Shown here: positions 44,692 through 56,166 of the stretch, one piece after another
Layout: each line of letters begins with the position of its first letter
Numbering within the stretch: position 1 is the first letter of the stretch
NCBI GenBank assembly: GCA_963693365.1
Contig: CAVNZM010000011.1
Coordinates: 7,316,001 to 7,380,000 of the forward strand
Length of the DNA stretch: 64,000 bases
Direction of reading: 5' to 3'
DNA from: Amoebidium appalachense
Lineage: Eukaryota; Ichthyosporea
Position numbers and translations under genes: made by a program
The notes under the pieces: generated by a model
What the model was told of the DNA's origin: nothing
The model's input: only the letters and a program-made list of their open reading frames with translations
Database searches by the model: none

Positions 44692-45791
44692 CTAGGCGGT
44701 GAGCAAAGAAGAAAAAGGTAAAAACCCTACAGTACAGGCAGATAACTGTTAGGGCGTTGGCCCAACTAAGCTATGTACTAGAAATCATAATAAAGCAGGA
44801 CTCCTGAAACTCAAAAACACTATCAGAACATAAACGTACACTGGCAGGGTTCTTGCAGTGCAGATCTATGAAACTTTGTTTCTACGGATGCCTGCTTCCG
44901 ATATGTTGAGAGCGATTAGGATGGAAAAATGGCTTTTTATCGACGTATTGACTACATAGTCATTAATAGTTTACCAGTGGCAGGACACGGCGCCGTCCAA
45001 GAAAATCGGTCCCCCGGTTGGCGGTCCCGGAAGGAGAAGGAGAGGGGGAGTAAAAAAAGGAGAACATGTATGTATAATTATTAGGCGTTTCATCTAAGTA
45101 CCGATGTTGTCTTCAGTAGTACCCTGCTTGGTTATGTACCCACTTAGAAGGCCTCTTCTCCGGCTGGCGCGCACACGACACCCTTACCAATGCCAACGTA
45201 TGTACAAAGTACGGTAATAAATGAGCCCCCCCCCCCCCCCCCTTCGTGGCACCAGTCACCACCACCCACCATTTGAGTTTTGTCCTGTCGGGAACAAACA
45301 CGAAACTCTCAACAAAACCCCATGCACCGGCACCACCAACACCAACACAGTGTACACACGTCACACCACCACCTCGAACACAAGGCTACATTATAACATT
45401 TTATTTGCCAGAACTATACTGGCGTGCCAGATTCACACTAAGATGTCCAACCTATAGTCAAATGTTCTGGTGGCTCCTACACACAGGTTGGGCACAGTAT
45501 CTGACATAACCTGCCTTCCCACCTTATACCTACAAGCATTTCATGTTCGGTGTAGTGCTTTATCATGTTTTTTATACAGCAATTGTCATCTATCCACTAT
45601 AAGGAAACCCCCGTGACGTGCGCGCGTGTGGCGTGGGTTGCTGCTTTCCAGCTGTGTGTCTGCGTGTGTTTTATTTATACCGATTCGAAAAAATGCCATA
45701 CAACATAAAAAACAAGGTGCAAAACGAATCGATCGACGAGCCAAACGTTGGCTAAGATGTCAATGACCCAAGATGTAAATGCGCTCTCTCC
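44692..45791. other. Spacer of complex sequence
   Basis: Mostly complex sequence with one C run (45225-45242). I see no supportable gene. The last part is the likely 3' flank of the Kgd4 homologue on the minus strand. Confidence 0.5.
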
Positions 45792-47615
45792 TCAATACGG
45801 TTTGGCACCCCCAAGCTGAAGCAAACAAAAAACGGTCAGTACATTTAGGTGACTTCCGATCTCGTTTAATCTTCATCAAGAGACGAGGCTGTCAAAAGCG
45901 CACCTAAAGGGGCACATGTACAATTTGGAATGTACACTAACCCTTTCGTGGAATAGACTTGCCAAGCCCTCCCCCCCCCCCCCCCCCCCCCCCCCCCAAC
46001 CCCCACACACACCCTTGCAACCCCACCACTTACAATCAGCCCAGCACCAGACGAACAGCTCAAACGGTAGCTTCATCTAGGAGAGTACTCGGGCAAACAG
46101 GAGGTTGAGAGGGTGAAGGGGGAAAGGGGAGGGGGGGGGGGGTCACTTTCCTCCCTTTCATTTCCTTCTTCCCCCTTTTCTTTGATCTATTTCACACAGT
46201 GGTGTCAACGTTACTATGTTTTATACCCAATCCCAATCGGGTTATAGTGGTGTGTGACACGGGACACAAAAGGATATGGATGCGTGTATGTGTCACAGTA
46301 CATCAATTGTCGGCCAGCATGTTCGCGGATCCCGCAACAAACAGAGCACACAAAGACTGTGTGTGTGTGTGGAAATGTGGTAGTGGGGGATAGGGAGATA
46401 TATTAAACATCCAATAGCCGAATCCACACTTCCTATATGACCCACAACCCCCCCCCCCCCCCCCCCATAAAAAAAAACAAAACGAACATAACAAACAAAA
46501 CAAACAAAAACCACCCTCAAGGATGCAGCCCATACCTCGATGACTTCCAACTCCAGCGGTGTGGGTGCCTTTCTGGCATACTTTGCCGGCAGGTCCAAAA
46601 ACGAGGGTGCGGTGGACTCACTCTTGGCCACCTTGGCCGCCACAGGGGCAGAATGGGTGCTGAACTTATCCCGACCAAGCTTGATCAGCGCTGTGGTGGG
46701 GAGATTTCAAAGTAAGCCCACATTTATGTTTTGTTCTTCCCTCCCCCCCCCCCCCCCCCCCCCCCGCACGTTCATCAAGAGTCCAAGCTTGTTTCATTCA
46801 TCCATAGTCCAGGCTTGCCTTTACCTTTCAACACTGAGTCCAACTTTGTTTCTTTTTATCGACAGAGAGTCCAAAGTTGTTTATTCGTCAACAATGAGTC
46901 CAAGCTTGTTTGTTTTTTTTGTTCATAAGGAAACTCTTTCATGGGCTGAGAGGCACATAAAGCCGATTCCCCTCCCCGTCTCCCTTCCTTGGCACCTGAA
47001 TTCAGAAAGTGCGTTGAAGGACAACAAGTCGTAACACAACAACAAGTTCGACCCCCCCCCCCCCCCCCCCCACCGCCAGTTAATGTCACACATCCACCCA
47101 CACAACCCAAAAGCAACAAAGACCCCCCCCCCCCCCTCCCACTCGCCCAGTCCTGCCGCATTTTGCCCCTTTCTCCAAAAGAAGAATCCCCCCCAAAAAA
47201 GATCAAAGAAGTACGGTACAGGAATCAAAGAGTAAACAGTGAACCCTGTGGTTTGACCATCTGTCCAACGGGAAGACAGGTCGGAGGGTGTATGTGTGTG
47301 TGTGTGTGGGCCGGGGGGGGGGGGGGGGGGGGGGGGGCTTCGAGAAGGTCCCCCGACAGGAAGAGTAGTGGTGGTGGTGGTGGTTTTGGGTGGGAGGGGG
47401 AAAGCACATGCGCAAGTATATGTGTAGGGAGGAAGAAAGGTGTACTGTCGTTCATCTATCGCAGCTGTGACTAACCGTCACCCCCACGTGTGGGCATACA
47501 CTGAAACAGGAAAGGGAAACTTACCGGCGCCAGACTCATCTCTCCTCCTTGGGAAAGAGATTGCGCGGACGTGTGGGCGCACCTGCTTGAGCGCTTGAAG
47601 AAGAGAGCCAGCCAT
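45792..47615 (-). CDS. KGD4: Kgd4/MRPS36-type protein, subunit of 2-oxoglutarate dehydrogenase
   Basis: Three minus-strand exons, 47615-47525, 46690-46536 and 45815-45792, join in phase to 270 nt (89 residues plus TGA). Kgd4 (MRPS36) proteins are small mitochondrial proteins that tether the E3 subunit to the E1-E2 core of 2-oxoglutarate dehydrogenase in the TCA cycle. Recognition rests on the two conserved ends: near the N-terminus VRPHVRAISFPRRRDE, matching the family's KPHxPLIRFPDRR, and at the C-terminus LPAKYARKAPTPLELEVIE followed by LGGAKPY, matching the family's LPxKYRRKxxxxxEMExIxxGG. Length is typical (about 90-125). The start at 47615 begins a basic amphipathic N-terminus (MAGSLLQALKQVRPHV) suited to mitochondrial import. 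The 24-nt last exon is preceded by a strong acceptor (TTTTTTGTTTGCTTCAG). Introns contain C/G runs (47041-47070, 47308-47337, 46742-46765, 45970-45997). Confidence 0.85.
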
Positions 47616-48720
47616 GTTGCCTTCAGACACAAGACTCGTTGAGTATACTGTTCTGGAGGCAACACGCTGGTTAGATCTGCAGTTCAAGAAAAGTTCGTGC
47701 CTCGCAAGGGGAGTTTCCTACGTGTAACACTCGCTGAACGTGTGTGAAAGCTAAGCTCTTTACAAAGCCTCCAAATTACGGCATTGGCTCCTGCAGAAGT
47801 TTTTCCGTGCAGAAGTCTAAGCACAAAAGAACGCCCCTAGACTATACATACCCCCGCACAATCAGCGAAACTTCCGGTGTACGCATAATAAAAGGACGGC
47901 TCAAAGGGACGCTGTAGATGTGCTCATACCAGCAGGGAGCAAGGAGAAAACTCTACTTTACTTGTAGCTGAGACAGGAACATACACAACGAAGGTCTCGT
48001 TTTTTGTCTAAACCTTTCTCTGTGACCACACTGCATTTCGTTTTTCTGCAGGCGCCGGACGGGCAGCGGCGCCGCCGGCGCATAATTGTACTGTCTTATT
48101 TCCTATTGGCTGGCGCAACGGCCGGACGTCCCTATTGGATGCTTGTCTTGTGGGGACTAATCAGATTTGTGGTTTTGTGCTCTTGAATTTATGGGGGGGG
48201 TTAGTAGTTCAGGAGCCGAGCTTGCATGCATTCTGTAATTGTGTTTTTCTGTGTGTCCTGCCACAACTAGGCCACCTTATCAGAGAGCTAGATGCAGTTT
48301 CTCCGGGTTATCTAGGGGCCGGGCCCGTTGGGATTGTTTTTTAGCTCAGATTTGGTCTGCATTGCTCTTTTAGAGGCTGACTTGCTTGCTGTGCCTCGGT
48401 AGGTTTTGAGGGGGGCCTGTTGGGATGCAGCAGTAATGATGTCTTCTTGCGGAGTGTGGATTGGTCAACATCGATGCATATGACTAGTTGGAGCAAACTA
48501 GTTTCACGCATACACGTACACTTAAGGTTTTGCCCGCTGGTGTCCTTTGTCACTTGTCGCTTTATTTTTATTTCGTGGCTTTGGCTTTTTCAGTTCTATT
48601 GGTGGTTATGTAGCCTGTGGCTGCACGTTGCCTTCATCAACGGATCAATAAAACCGAGTCAAAAGAAAGAAAAAAAAAAGGAAAAAAGAAAAAAGAAAAA
48701 TAAAGTTTCCGTTGTCAAAT
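47616..48720. other. Spacer upstream of KGD4, with an A-rich end resembling a retroposon 3' tail
   Basis: 47616-48000 is complex and is the likely KGD4 promoter region, without a clear TATA box. 48000-48655 is T/G-rich complex sequence carrying AATAAA at 48648. It is followed 15 bp later by an A-rich tail (48661-48705), then AATAAA again. This is the layout of a retroposed 3' end or a real polyadenylated transcript on the plus strand, but no coding frame is convincing. Confidence 0.4.
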
Positions 48721-48984
48721 GCTCATCGTTCCCCCCGAGCACATTTTACGGTTACGAAATGGGGGTTTACACACTTTTTATTGGAAATTACGAAATGGGG
48801 AATTCAGCCGGTAATCGGCTTGCTTAAATTTCTGCTCCGCCACTGACTGTCAGTCTAGACTCTAGAGTGACACAGAGAACAGACAGGAGAGTGCTTGGTA
48901 AGAGTTGAGAATGGAGAAGTGAAGCTTGCAGTAATTGTGGCGAGAGGGAAAAAGAGGGGGGGGGGGGGGGGGAGGGGGGGGGGG

Positions 48985-49350
48985 GTTTGTTCCTAAGAGT
49001 GGGAGAAGGATAAAGCATGGGGGGGAAAGAGAAAGAGAGAGGAGAAGTGTGCTCGAGAGTGGGAGAGAAGGATAAAGCGTGGGGAGAAAGATGAGGAGAG
49101 TGTGATTGAGAGTAGGAGGGAAAGATAAAGCTTGTGGCGAGAGAGAGAGAGAGTGGAGATTGTGCTTGAGAGTGGGAGTTTATCATAGATCTTCGCGGAA
49201 GACATAGAGGAGAGTGTGCTTGAGATCTAAGTGTAAGTGGGAGAGAAAGATCATGCTTTTTAGATACCGAGGAGAGAGAGGACGAGAGTGTGCTTGAGAG
49301 TGGGGGAGGAAAATAAAGCTTTGCGCGAGAGATCTCGGGAGAGATAAAGA
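48985..49350. repeat. Degenerate GA-rich minisatellite, unit about 60-70 bp
   Basis: The core GTGTGCTTGAGAGTGGGAG, then AGAAAGATAAAGC, recurs about six times with variation. The minus-strand frame through it (repeated SLSLPPxLY) is a repeat shadow. A G run lies just upstream (48957-48985). Confidence 0.75.
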
Positions 49351-49859
49351 GAGATGTAGTATTATTTGTGGAGCCCGCCCGTGCTGGTAAGCCCTCGGAA
49401 TAAGGCAGCCAGGCACCCTGGAGTTGCTTTTTCTGCCTCTTCCGATGTTGGCTGGCGGACGTGGTACCCATGTGTACCGTGGCAATTGCAACGGTCAGTT
49501 CGAAGAACCGAGTGGGTTCCATGCAGTGATACTGAGGGCATTCTTTTATTATAGTAACGGTTTGAACGGAGGAAGATACCATAGGATATTCATAGGTGAA
49601 TGAACAGTGGAGCAGCGATGTGCTTGAGGGCATCTTGACAACCGGCCATCCCACGGTAGCCCGCTTTATGTCTTCCGCAGACTCAGCTGGTTTTACCAAC
49701 CACTTTACTCAGCCTTTGATGAGTAGTGCATCCTTCAAAGCAATGAAGTCGTCATATTGTCAACTAAACTGCTTGTCCCAGACCCTGCAGCTCACATTTA
49801 TGTCGACTCCAGGTCGTAAGCAGATGAGACTTTGCAGAAACGATAAAACATATTCTATC
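49351..49859. other. Complex sequence, probable 3' UTR of the quinone oxidoreductase
   Basis: No low complexity and no exon with good borders. It lies directly downstream of the minus-strand stop at 49860. Confidence 0.4.
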
Positions 49860-50962
49860 CTACTCCCATGTTAGTATGATCTTCCCCACGTTTTCGTTGG
49901 CCTCCATAATGCGGTGGGCCTCATCCACCTGTGCCACAGACACGTGTGTGTGGACGTTTGCCTGCAGGCTGCCGTTGGAAAACCCCTCAAGGCAAGAGTC
50001 CGTGAACTCCTTTGCCAATCGCGCTACAGGTGTTGGTGTTGTGTTCACATCATTGGCCAGGGAGTAACAAGGAGGATTTCGTTGCAACAGAAAAGAAGCA
50101 AAATACAGTGCCAGCCTGCTCGGCTCGCCCGTTAAAAACACCTCCCTCTTCTGCTTTTCCGCAACGGTTGCATACCAAACCACGCAAAGCAAACGAATGT
50201 GAGCTAGGAAGCAGCCTGTCCTCCATCTTTTCCTTCCCAACTCTCAACCGCCATGAAAAGGTGAGAGCGTTCATTTCATCTTCGAGTAGAAAGTGAGCAC
50301 ACACACACGGCTACTAGACACCACAACTTTTCTGCTTGTTTCTTGCCTCGGGTATACACCACCTAGCCCCAGAAAACCGTTCCACTGCCTTATGACAAGA
50401 CCATTCAATGGATTGCCTTATCACATCTACCCACACCATAAGGGGACCGTAAGTTCCTGTAACCCTACCTTTGTATTCCTTGCCCCTGTTCCTGAGTGTA
50501 GAGCCCACGATGCTGAGACGGTTTCTCAAAATCAGCGCCATGTTGAAGGGTTCGGGGTCATGGGCCCACCAAGCAGGCCAAGAAGGACCATCCTGCCGTC
50601 TAGGCAAAGCGACTGTTGGAGCCGTATGGTTAGCGTGTGCATGTGCGCATGCCAAATAGTCGTTGTGGTTTATGGTATGGGTTTTATGGTTGACCCATGG
50701 CGTTTCTCTGTTCTCTTTTCACGCCCATCAATAATTTGGGAACCTGTGAAGTCACACCGAACTTCGTATCGTTTGTAGAGCCTAAACATGCACATGACAT
50801 TATGTAACGCTGTTTGTCTTCTGGCGTGCTGTCAACTGGTATATCAAAAAAGAATGTGTAGTTTCACTTCCTCACGGATGATCAATGAATAAACTACATT
50901 GCAACGTCCTCTTACTAGTACTGGTTTAGCTCACAGTGTAAACACAACCCCCCCCCCCCCCC

Positions 50963-51005
<43 letters not shown>

Positions 51006-51008
51006 ACA

Positions 51009-51056
<48 letters not shown>

Positions 51057-51066
51057 CACACTCACA

Positions 51067-51108
<42 letters not shown>

Positions 51109-51124
51109 ACCACCACCACCACCA

Positions 51125-51180
<56 letters not shown>

Positions 51181-51566
51181 AGGAAGGAAAACAAAATCAC
51201 GTTCACAACCACACACATGCATCCCCCCCCCCCTCTCCCTGCGAAGCCCAATTAAGACCCTATCGATATCCAGACCCTGTAGAATGGTTGATACCTCTCC
51301 AGAAGACCGTTCTCCAGCTAACGAGAAAGTAAGACAGCACCACGCCTGATAAACAGCAGTGCACACAAACACACACACACCTTCAAGTTTTTGTCCAGAG
51401 ATGACCCTCCAACAAAGTCAACGACCACGTTTACACCCTTGCCGTTGTTGGCCTCTACAACTACTGCGGAGAAATCTGTCGTCTTGTAGTTAAAGGTTTT
51501 GCGTGCTCCCACATCTTCGACTTTTTGTACCTTGTCCTCGGAGCCTGCGTGTGTACGCGTGTGTGT

Positions 51567-51620
<54 letters not shown>

Positions 51621-54600
51621 ACATCGCTTGTAAGCATTTAGAAACACTACAACCTTTAGTTGTAGTGCATTTTCTTAACAGGCTGCAAAAAGTACAACAG
51701 CACAAAAGGTTTGAGGAACAAAGAACTCCAAGGTACACAAAGTCACATGTACATGCTCGGCACATCTGCAAACAAGGGAGAGCCAGTAGATACTATGTGA
51801 GATAATAACATAATAATAATGATAATAATGATGATGCATCATGATAATAATAATAATAATAATAACTTAGTAATAATAATAATAATAACAATAACAATAA
51901 TAATAAGGGGAAGTGAGCGAGAAGCCAAATGACCTACCACCTACTGAGGCGGCGTCTCCTTTCTTTTTTTTTTTTTTTTTCTCCGCCTGAGTAGATGTAT
52001 AACGTCGCACGTGCGGCAACACGTCAGTACGTGTTAGCCAAATGACCGTGACTCAGGAAGAATAATAAGGACTCGGAGAAGCCAAATGACCGTGACTCAA
52101 AGAACAGACGTCTAAATCTGTAAATCGCTCCACAGCTGCAAATGAGACCACACAAACGCTAACAGCTATTCATGATTGGTGGAAATCCAAAACCGGTTAT
52201 ATCCAAACAACCAATATGACTCACGAGTTGTCACAGTTACCAATGTCCACTGTTATTTTTTAGGTGATTTTAACACGCGACTCCACCACACAGACACACT
52301 GCAAGTGAGTGTCGGGTACCCATCTAAGCCCCCGGAGCGTGCTATCCCTTTAACAAGGTATGTCCAAAGTCACACTTTGCGGTTCCCTCAAATATCCCAT
52401 GCCCACAACACCGACTGGGGAGTGGCCTTTTGGCCATCAACCATGTCAAAACTCTCTCTCCCTCCTAACCTCTCTAGGTCATCTGACCACTCTCCTATCC
52501 TTTTCCTACCTAAGATCTCCCTTGATCTGCTCCCCCCTCCCCCTCCCACCTTTCGCCTCCGTCTATCCCAGCTTAAGTCACAGTGGGGTAGAGTTGATGT
52601 ATGTGTATGCTATGCTACGAAACACCCTATATATATGCGCCTATTAGAATCTGCACAAGCCAGGCCAGATTCACATCTCGTACTAGATACATGCACTAAC
52701 TTTATTGTTGATGATTTGATAGATCTCGGTGATTATGCTGGCGGTGGTAGGAAGGAATATCCCGATGCTCTCTTGTTACCAAACACCACTCCCGCTAGAC
52801 TAGGTGAACCCCTGTCTCAAAAGGAAAGCTTGCGCCGGCTTGCTAGTATGAATCGATTTGGCCCCCCTGCTCGTATTATTGGTGATACCACTGGAGACCC
52901 CCTCATAGACTCTGATAAGTATTTCTCGGAACTGTTTAAAGATAGGACCCCCGCTCAGAAACCTATTGTGTGGCCTGTAGACCCATCTATCCCCATAGAA
53001 TCGATCCTCCCCTTTTTCAGTCCCGATGCCATATGGTCTGTGATATCTAGTTATAGCTCTAGTAAGTCTTGTGGACCTGATGGACTCCCTGCTGGGTTTC
53101 TTAAAATCCTTGTTCCCTCCTACCCACAAAAGGAAAGTGATCGTGCTATTAAACCTGATCTTACTATCATGTTAAGCTCTCTCTTTTCTTGGTGTGTTAA
53201 ATGTGGACATGTCCCGTCATCTTGGTTAGATACCTTAGTGATCCCCATAGTTAAGAAGGACTCTGAGGGCCCCATATCATCCTTTCGCCCCATTACACTA
53301 ACCCAGGTTGTTCGTAGATTCTTTGAAGCTTGCTTACTTAGGTTATTTGCACATCACCCTAGGTTTCAATCTATTCTTCACATACACCCATGCCAATCCG
53401 CTTTTCGTAAAAACAATTCATGTTATGTTCAAATAATGGCACTGCACGATTCTATGCAAGTTGGTGCACAATATGTTGGCTTTATTGATTGGAAAACTGC
53501 TTACGATTCTGTCTCCCCTGGTCTCCTATGGGAAAAGCTTGCTGCACGGGGTGTACCACACTGCATTGGTGTTCTGTTAGAAGCACTCTTGTCTCAAACC
53601 TATGGTAGAGCTGTGGTTAATGGGCATCTTTCATATGGTTTTGCTCGTACTAGAGGTCTCTTGCAGGGTTCATTGCTTAGCCCCTTTTTGTTTAACCTAT
53701 TTATAGATGATTTGGCTGTCAAGATTTACGCCGAAAACGATGACCCTATTAATAACTTTCCGCCTGCACTTCTCTATGCTGATGATCTGTCCCTCCTTGC
53801 CCGTACCCCTAGACGCCTGCAAAGATTGTTCGATGTAGTGTCAGAGTGGTGCAAGGCAAACCTTATGATCCTTAACATAGACAAATGTGGTGTTCTTGTA
53901 CCTGATATAGCTAACAATTTACACACATTTACATTATCATCTAAACCTGTACCTATAGTTCCAGAATACAAATATCTTGGTGTTCCGGTTGATTCTGTTG
54001 GTGTTATGTTTCCCCATATGGTCGAAAAGAGGGTAGAGTTGGCTCGTAAGCGGTTAGCTTTCTTCTCGGCTAATATTTTTAAAGACACACCCCTCCATCC
54101 TTCTATTAGACTTACATTTATTCGCACTTTTGTCTTCCCGGCATGTGAATATGGTTTACCCCTTCTCGCCGCTTGGATCAAGAAAGAGAGAACTAGAGCG
54201 CTTAAACCCTTGGCAAATTTCCTTGAAGCAGAAGTTGCCTCCTTTCTATCTAACAACTGTTGTAAACCTGGGCCTGTAACGCTCTCGATATATGGTCTGG
54301 TCCCAATAGCTGCTAGAGTATCCTATCTCGCGCTGAAATTCAATAAGCACATAAGCCGCTTAAAGAAGTATTTGCCCTCCCACCCTCTCTTCTCTATCCG
54401 ACCTGTCCCCTCCTCACCTCTCCCCTCTTTCCTCCCCTCTCTCTCCCCTTCTCCCCTGGGCACAAATACAAATAAACCCCGCAATAGTGTGTGTGTGACT
54501 TTGGACTGCCACTTACTTATTAAACATGTACACAATCACAAGATAATCACGCAATATAACAAATGGAAAAAGATACCACACGACACTAGACCCGATGAAA

Positions 54601-55062
54601 GCATACACCTTGAAAAACTAAGCCTTATGTCTCGTTTTATATATACTGACCGCCTCAACCATATTGCCAAATATGGCACTCGCAAGTGTATAACACCTAA
54701 ATACATATTACCTTCCTGTAGAACTGGTCTTTCTCTAGCTGATGGTATTATTGATCAATTACCACGCTTTTACTGTACACGTGCTATACAGTGGAGATCT
54801 AATAAGTATAAGGTGGCATCATTTGCATGCCCAAACAACACACACACACACCAGTTTAACCGGTCATGTATCGCCAAATGTAGTTTGATAGACCACATAA
54901 TACCGCAACACACACACGTCACATTCACAACAGACACCCAGAAAGATAGCCTACCTGTAAATTACAACATCCTTGATTTTATACTAAACACGCGTAACTA
55001 CGACCTGTTTATTAGATGTATTGATTGGCTTGAGAAACACATCACTACAAAATTATAGCGCA

Positions 55063-55129
<67 letters not shown>

Positions 55130-55161
55130 CCAGCTGATACCGAGTGTCCCGAGGGGAGCCC

Positions 55162-55198
<37 letters not shown>

Positions 55199-55629
55199 GG
55201 GGAACCCCAACTAATTGATTTCTCCTTGTAGTCTTTATGGTGTCTCGTAGAGAAAGTAAACCCTGATATATAGTCACCACCCGACATCTATGTACGTGAT
55301 CATGATATACCGCTGAGGGGATATTCCGAGCAAAACCCCCCCCCCATACCTGAGACTGGTTCTCTTTGCCTCGAGTAAACAGCGTAAACCCCCAATATGA
55401 TATATGGCAGCTTTAAAACATATGTAACGATTTAAATCGGCGTCACAACGCCCCTACGTATACGTACCTGCAGTGGCGTATACCACCGAGCCCCCACCCA
55501 GCCACTTGCTGACTAGTTGCATTGCAGCAAGACTCACCCCACTGGCCCCAGCGTGGATCAGCACAGACTCGCCCTTGGCCATACGTGCAGACCAGAACAG
55601 CGCTGAATAGGCCGTCAGCCACGCTTCCG
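49860..55629 (-). CDS. NAD(P)H quinone oxidoreductase, PIG3/TP53I3-like (5' exons missing)
   Basis: Four minus-strand exons are recognised: 55629-55468, 51544-51381, 50612-50469 and 50023-49860 (TAG). They encode the Rossmann cofactor domain and C-terminus of a zinc-independent medium-chain reductase. Support comes from EAWLTAYSALFWSARMAKGE, VLIHAGASGVSLAAMQL (nucleotide-binding loop), FNYKTTDF, GVNVVVDFVGGS, DGRMVLLGLLGG and DEAHRIMEANENVGKIIL, the same order and spacing as in PIG3. Such enzymes reduce quinones with NADPH in the cytosol. The N-terminal substrate-binding exons are not in 55630-56080 and may lie beyond the Gypsy element or the window. Oddity: the exon 50612-50469 lacks one base. 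Its frame reads DGRMVLLGLLGGPMTPN and must shift by one before FNMALILRNRL, next to homopolymers, so a sequencing error or a broken allele is possible. A LINE sits antisense in the intron between the first two exons. Confidence 0.8.
50949..51180. repeat. C-then-A tract followed by CA, CT/CA, CCA and A blocks
   Basis: C run 50949-50963 then A run 50964-51004, (CA)n with an internal (CACACT)n part 51005-51105, (CCA)n 51106-51127, (CA)n to 51158 and a second A run 51159-51181. In an intron of the quinone oxidoreductase gene, read from the opposite strand. Confidence 0.9.
51801..51906. repeat. (AAT)n trinucleotide microsatellite
   Basis: Interrupted AAT/ATA repeats between 51801 and 51906 containing the palindrome GATGATGCATCATGATAAT-like centre. 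It is the only AT-rich trinucleotide array in the window and lies just 5' of the LINE. Confidence 0.9.
52176..55058 (+). CDS. LINE ORF2-like protein: partial endonuclease plus reverse transcriptase
   Basis: One uninterrupted frame of 960 codons. Residues 30-33 (GDFN) and 103-105 (SDH, in SDHSPI) are the last two motifs of the apurinic-like endonuclease. The N-terminal part of that domain is absent, so the copy is probably truncated. The reverse transcriptase follows: SSSKSCGPDGLPAGFLK, FRPITLTQ, VGFIDWKTAYDSV, LLQGSLLSPFLFNLFIDDL and the catalytic YADD at residues 534-537. The C-terminal third carries scattered Cys/His but no zinc knuckle I can assign. The protein would nick target DNA and prime cDNA synthesis on it. 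The intact long frame suggests a fairly recent insertion. Start by convention at the first Met; the true start is probably upstream and lost. Confidence 0.85.
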   Translation: MVEIQNRLYPNNQYDSRVVTVTNVHCYFLGDFNTRLHHTDTLQVSVGYPSKPPERAIPLTRYVQSHTLRFPQISHAHNTDWGVAFWPSTMSKLSLPPNLSRSSDHSPILFLPKISLDLLPPPPPTFRLRLSQLKSQWGRVDVCVCYATKHPIYMRLLESAQARPDSHLVLDTCTNFIVDDLIDLGDYAGGGRKEYPDALLLPNTTPARLGEPLSQKESLRRLASMNRFGPPARIIGDTTGDPLIDSDKYFSELFKDRTPAQKPIVWPVDPSIPIESILPFFSPDAIWSVISSYSSSKSCGPDGLPAGFLKILVPSYPQKESDRAIKPDLTIMLSSLFSWCVKCGHVPSSWLDTLVIPIVKKDSEGPISSFRPITLTQVVRRFFEACLLRLFAHHPRFQSILHIHPCQSAFRKNNSCYVQIMALHDSMQVGAQYVGFIDWKTAYDSVSPGLLWEKLAARGVPHCIGVLLEALLSQTYGRAVVNGHLSYGFARTRGLLQGSLLSPFLFNLFIDDLAVKIYAENDDPINNFPPALLYADDLSLLARTPRRLQRLFDVVSEWCKANLMILNIDKCGVLVPDIANNLHTFTLSSKPVPIVPEYKYLGVPVDSVGVMFPHMVEKRVELARKRLAFFSANIFKDTPLHPSIRLTFIRTFVFPACEYGLPLLAAWIKKERTRALKPLANFLEAEVASFLSNNCCKPGPVTLSIYGLVPIAARVSYLALKFNKHISRLKKYLPSHPLFSIRPVPSSPLPSFLPSLSPSPLGTNTNKPRNSVCVTLDCHLLIKHVHNHKIITQYNKWKKIPHDTRPDESIHLEKLSLMSRFIYTDRLNHIAKYGTRKCITPKYILPSCRTGLSLADGIIDQLPRFYCTRAIQWRSNKYKVASFACPNNTHTHQFNRSCIAKCSLIDHIIPQHTHVTFTTDTQKDSLPVNYNILDFILNTRNYDLFIRCIDWLEKHITTKL
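52176..55197 (+). mobile_element. Non-LTR retrotransposon (LINE), 5'-truncated or degenerate at its 5' end, with poly-A tail
   Basis: The unit comprises a 960-codon ORF (52176-55058), a short 3' UTR with (CA)n (55068-55128) and a poly-A tail (55165-55197). It is oriented opposite to the host oxidoreductase gene and fills most of the intron between the exons at 55468 and 51544. The 5' border is not defined; a repeated AGCCAAATGACCGTGACTCA motif (52035 and 52080) may belong to its 5' region. No target-site duplication was identified by eye. Confidence 0.85.
55198..55467. other. Intron sequence between LINE and oxidoreductase exon
   Basis: Complex sequence of the oxidoreductase intron, without any other recognisable feature. 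Confidence 0.5.
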
Positions 55630-55832
55630 CTGCAGGGGCAAAAAAAAAAAAGGTCAATAATAAAGGTGACGTTAAATTGGGTTGCTACGAGTATAACGTC
55701 GATTACCTAGGTTGGTTTAATGATTAGGTAGGGGTACCGAGAGAATGGGAAAGATAGAAGCATTCTATCATAAGATGTTACTAACACGGTGAACGGATCT
55801 TATTCAACCTACGGTTGTGCAGTTCCGGATCA

Positions 55833-55884
<52 letters not shown>

Positions 55885-56080
55885 TTCCTGGTAGCCCCTT
55901 ACCCATAGTTCCCCCCCCCATTTAGAATAAATGGGGTGGGTAGTATATGCAGTCCACCGACAAGGTGCACACCCACACGCACGCATGTGCACGCACACAC
56001 CATCAGCAATCTTGCGCGAACATCCAAAACATATCAAACCCATCTAGGATATGCAACTGTATATTAATGGATATCCTTTG
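55630..56080. other. Sequence between the oxidoreductase exon and the Gypsy element
   Basis: Complex sequence with a C run (55832-55880). No exon for the missing N-terminal part of the oxidoreductase is visible. Confidence 0.5.
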
Positions 56081-56131
56081 TGACATATACTAATCCGTCT
56101 CAGCAGATTAGCCTAAGTCTACGATCGAGAT

Positions 56132-56166
<35 letters not shown>

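Noticed and set aside
48824-49699. 291-codon minus-strand open frame
   Set aside because: Half of it is the GA-rich minisatellite. The rest shows no conserved motif and lies where the oxidoreductase 3' UTR is expected.
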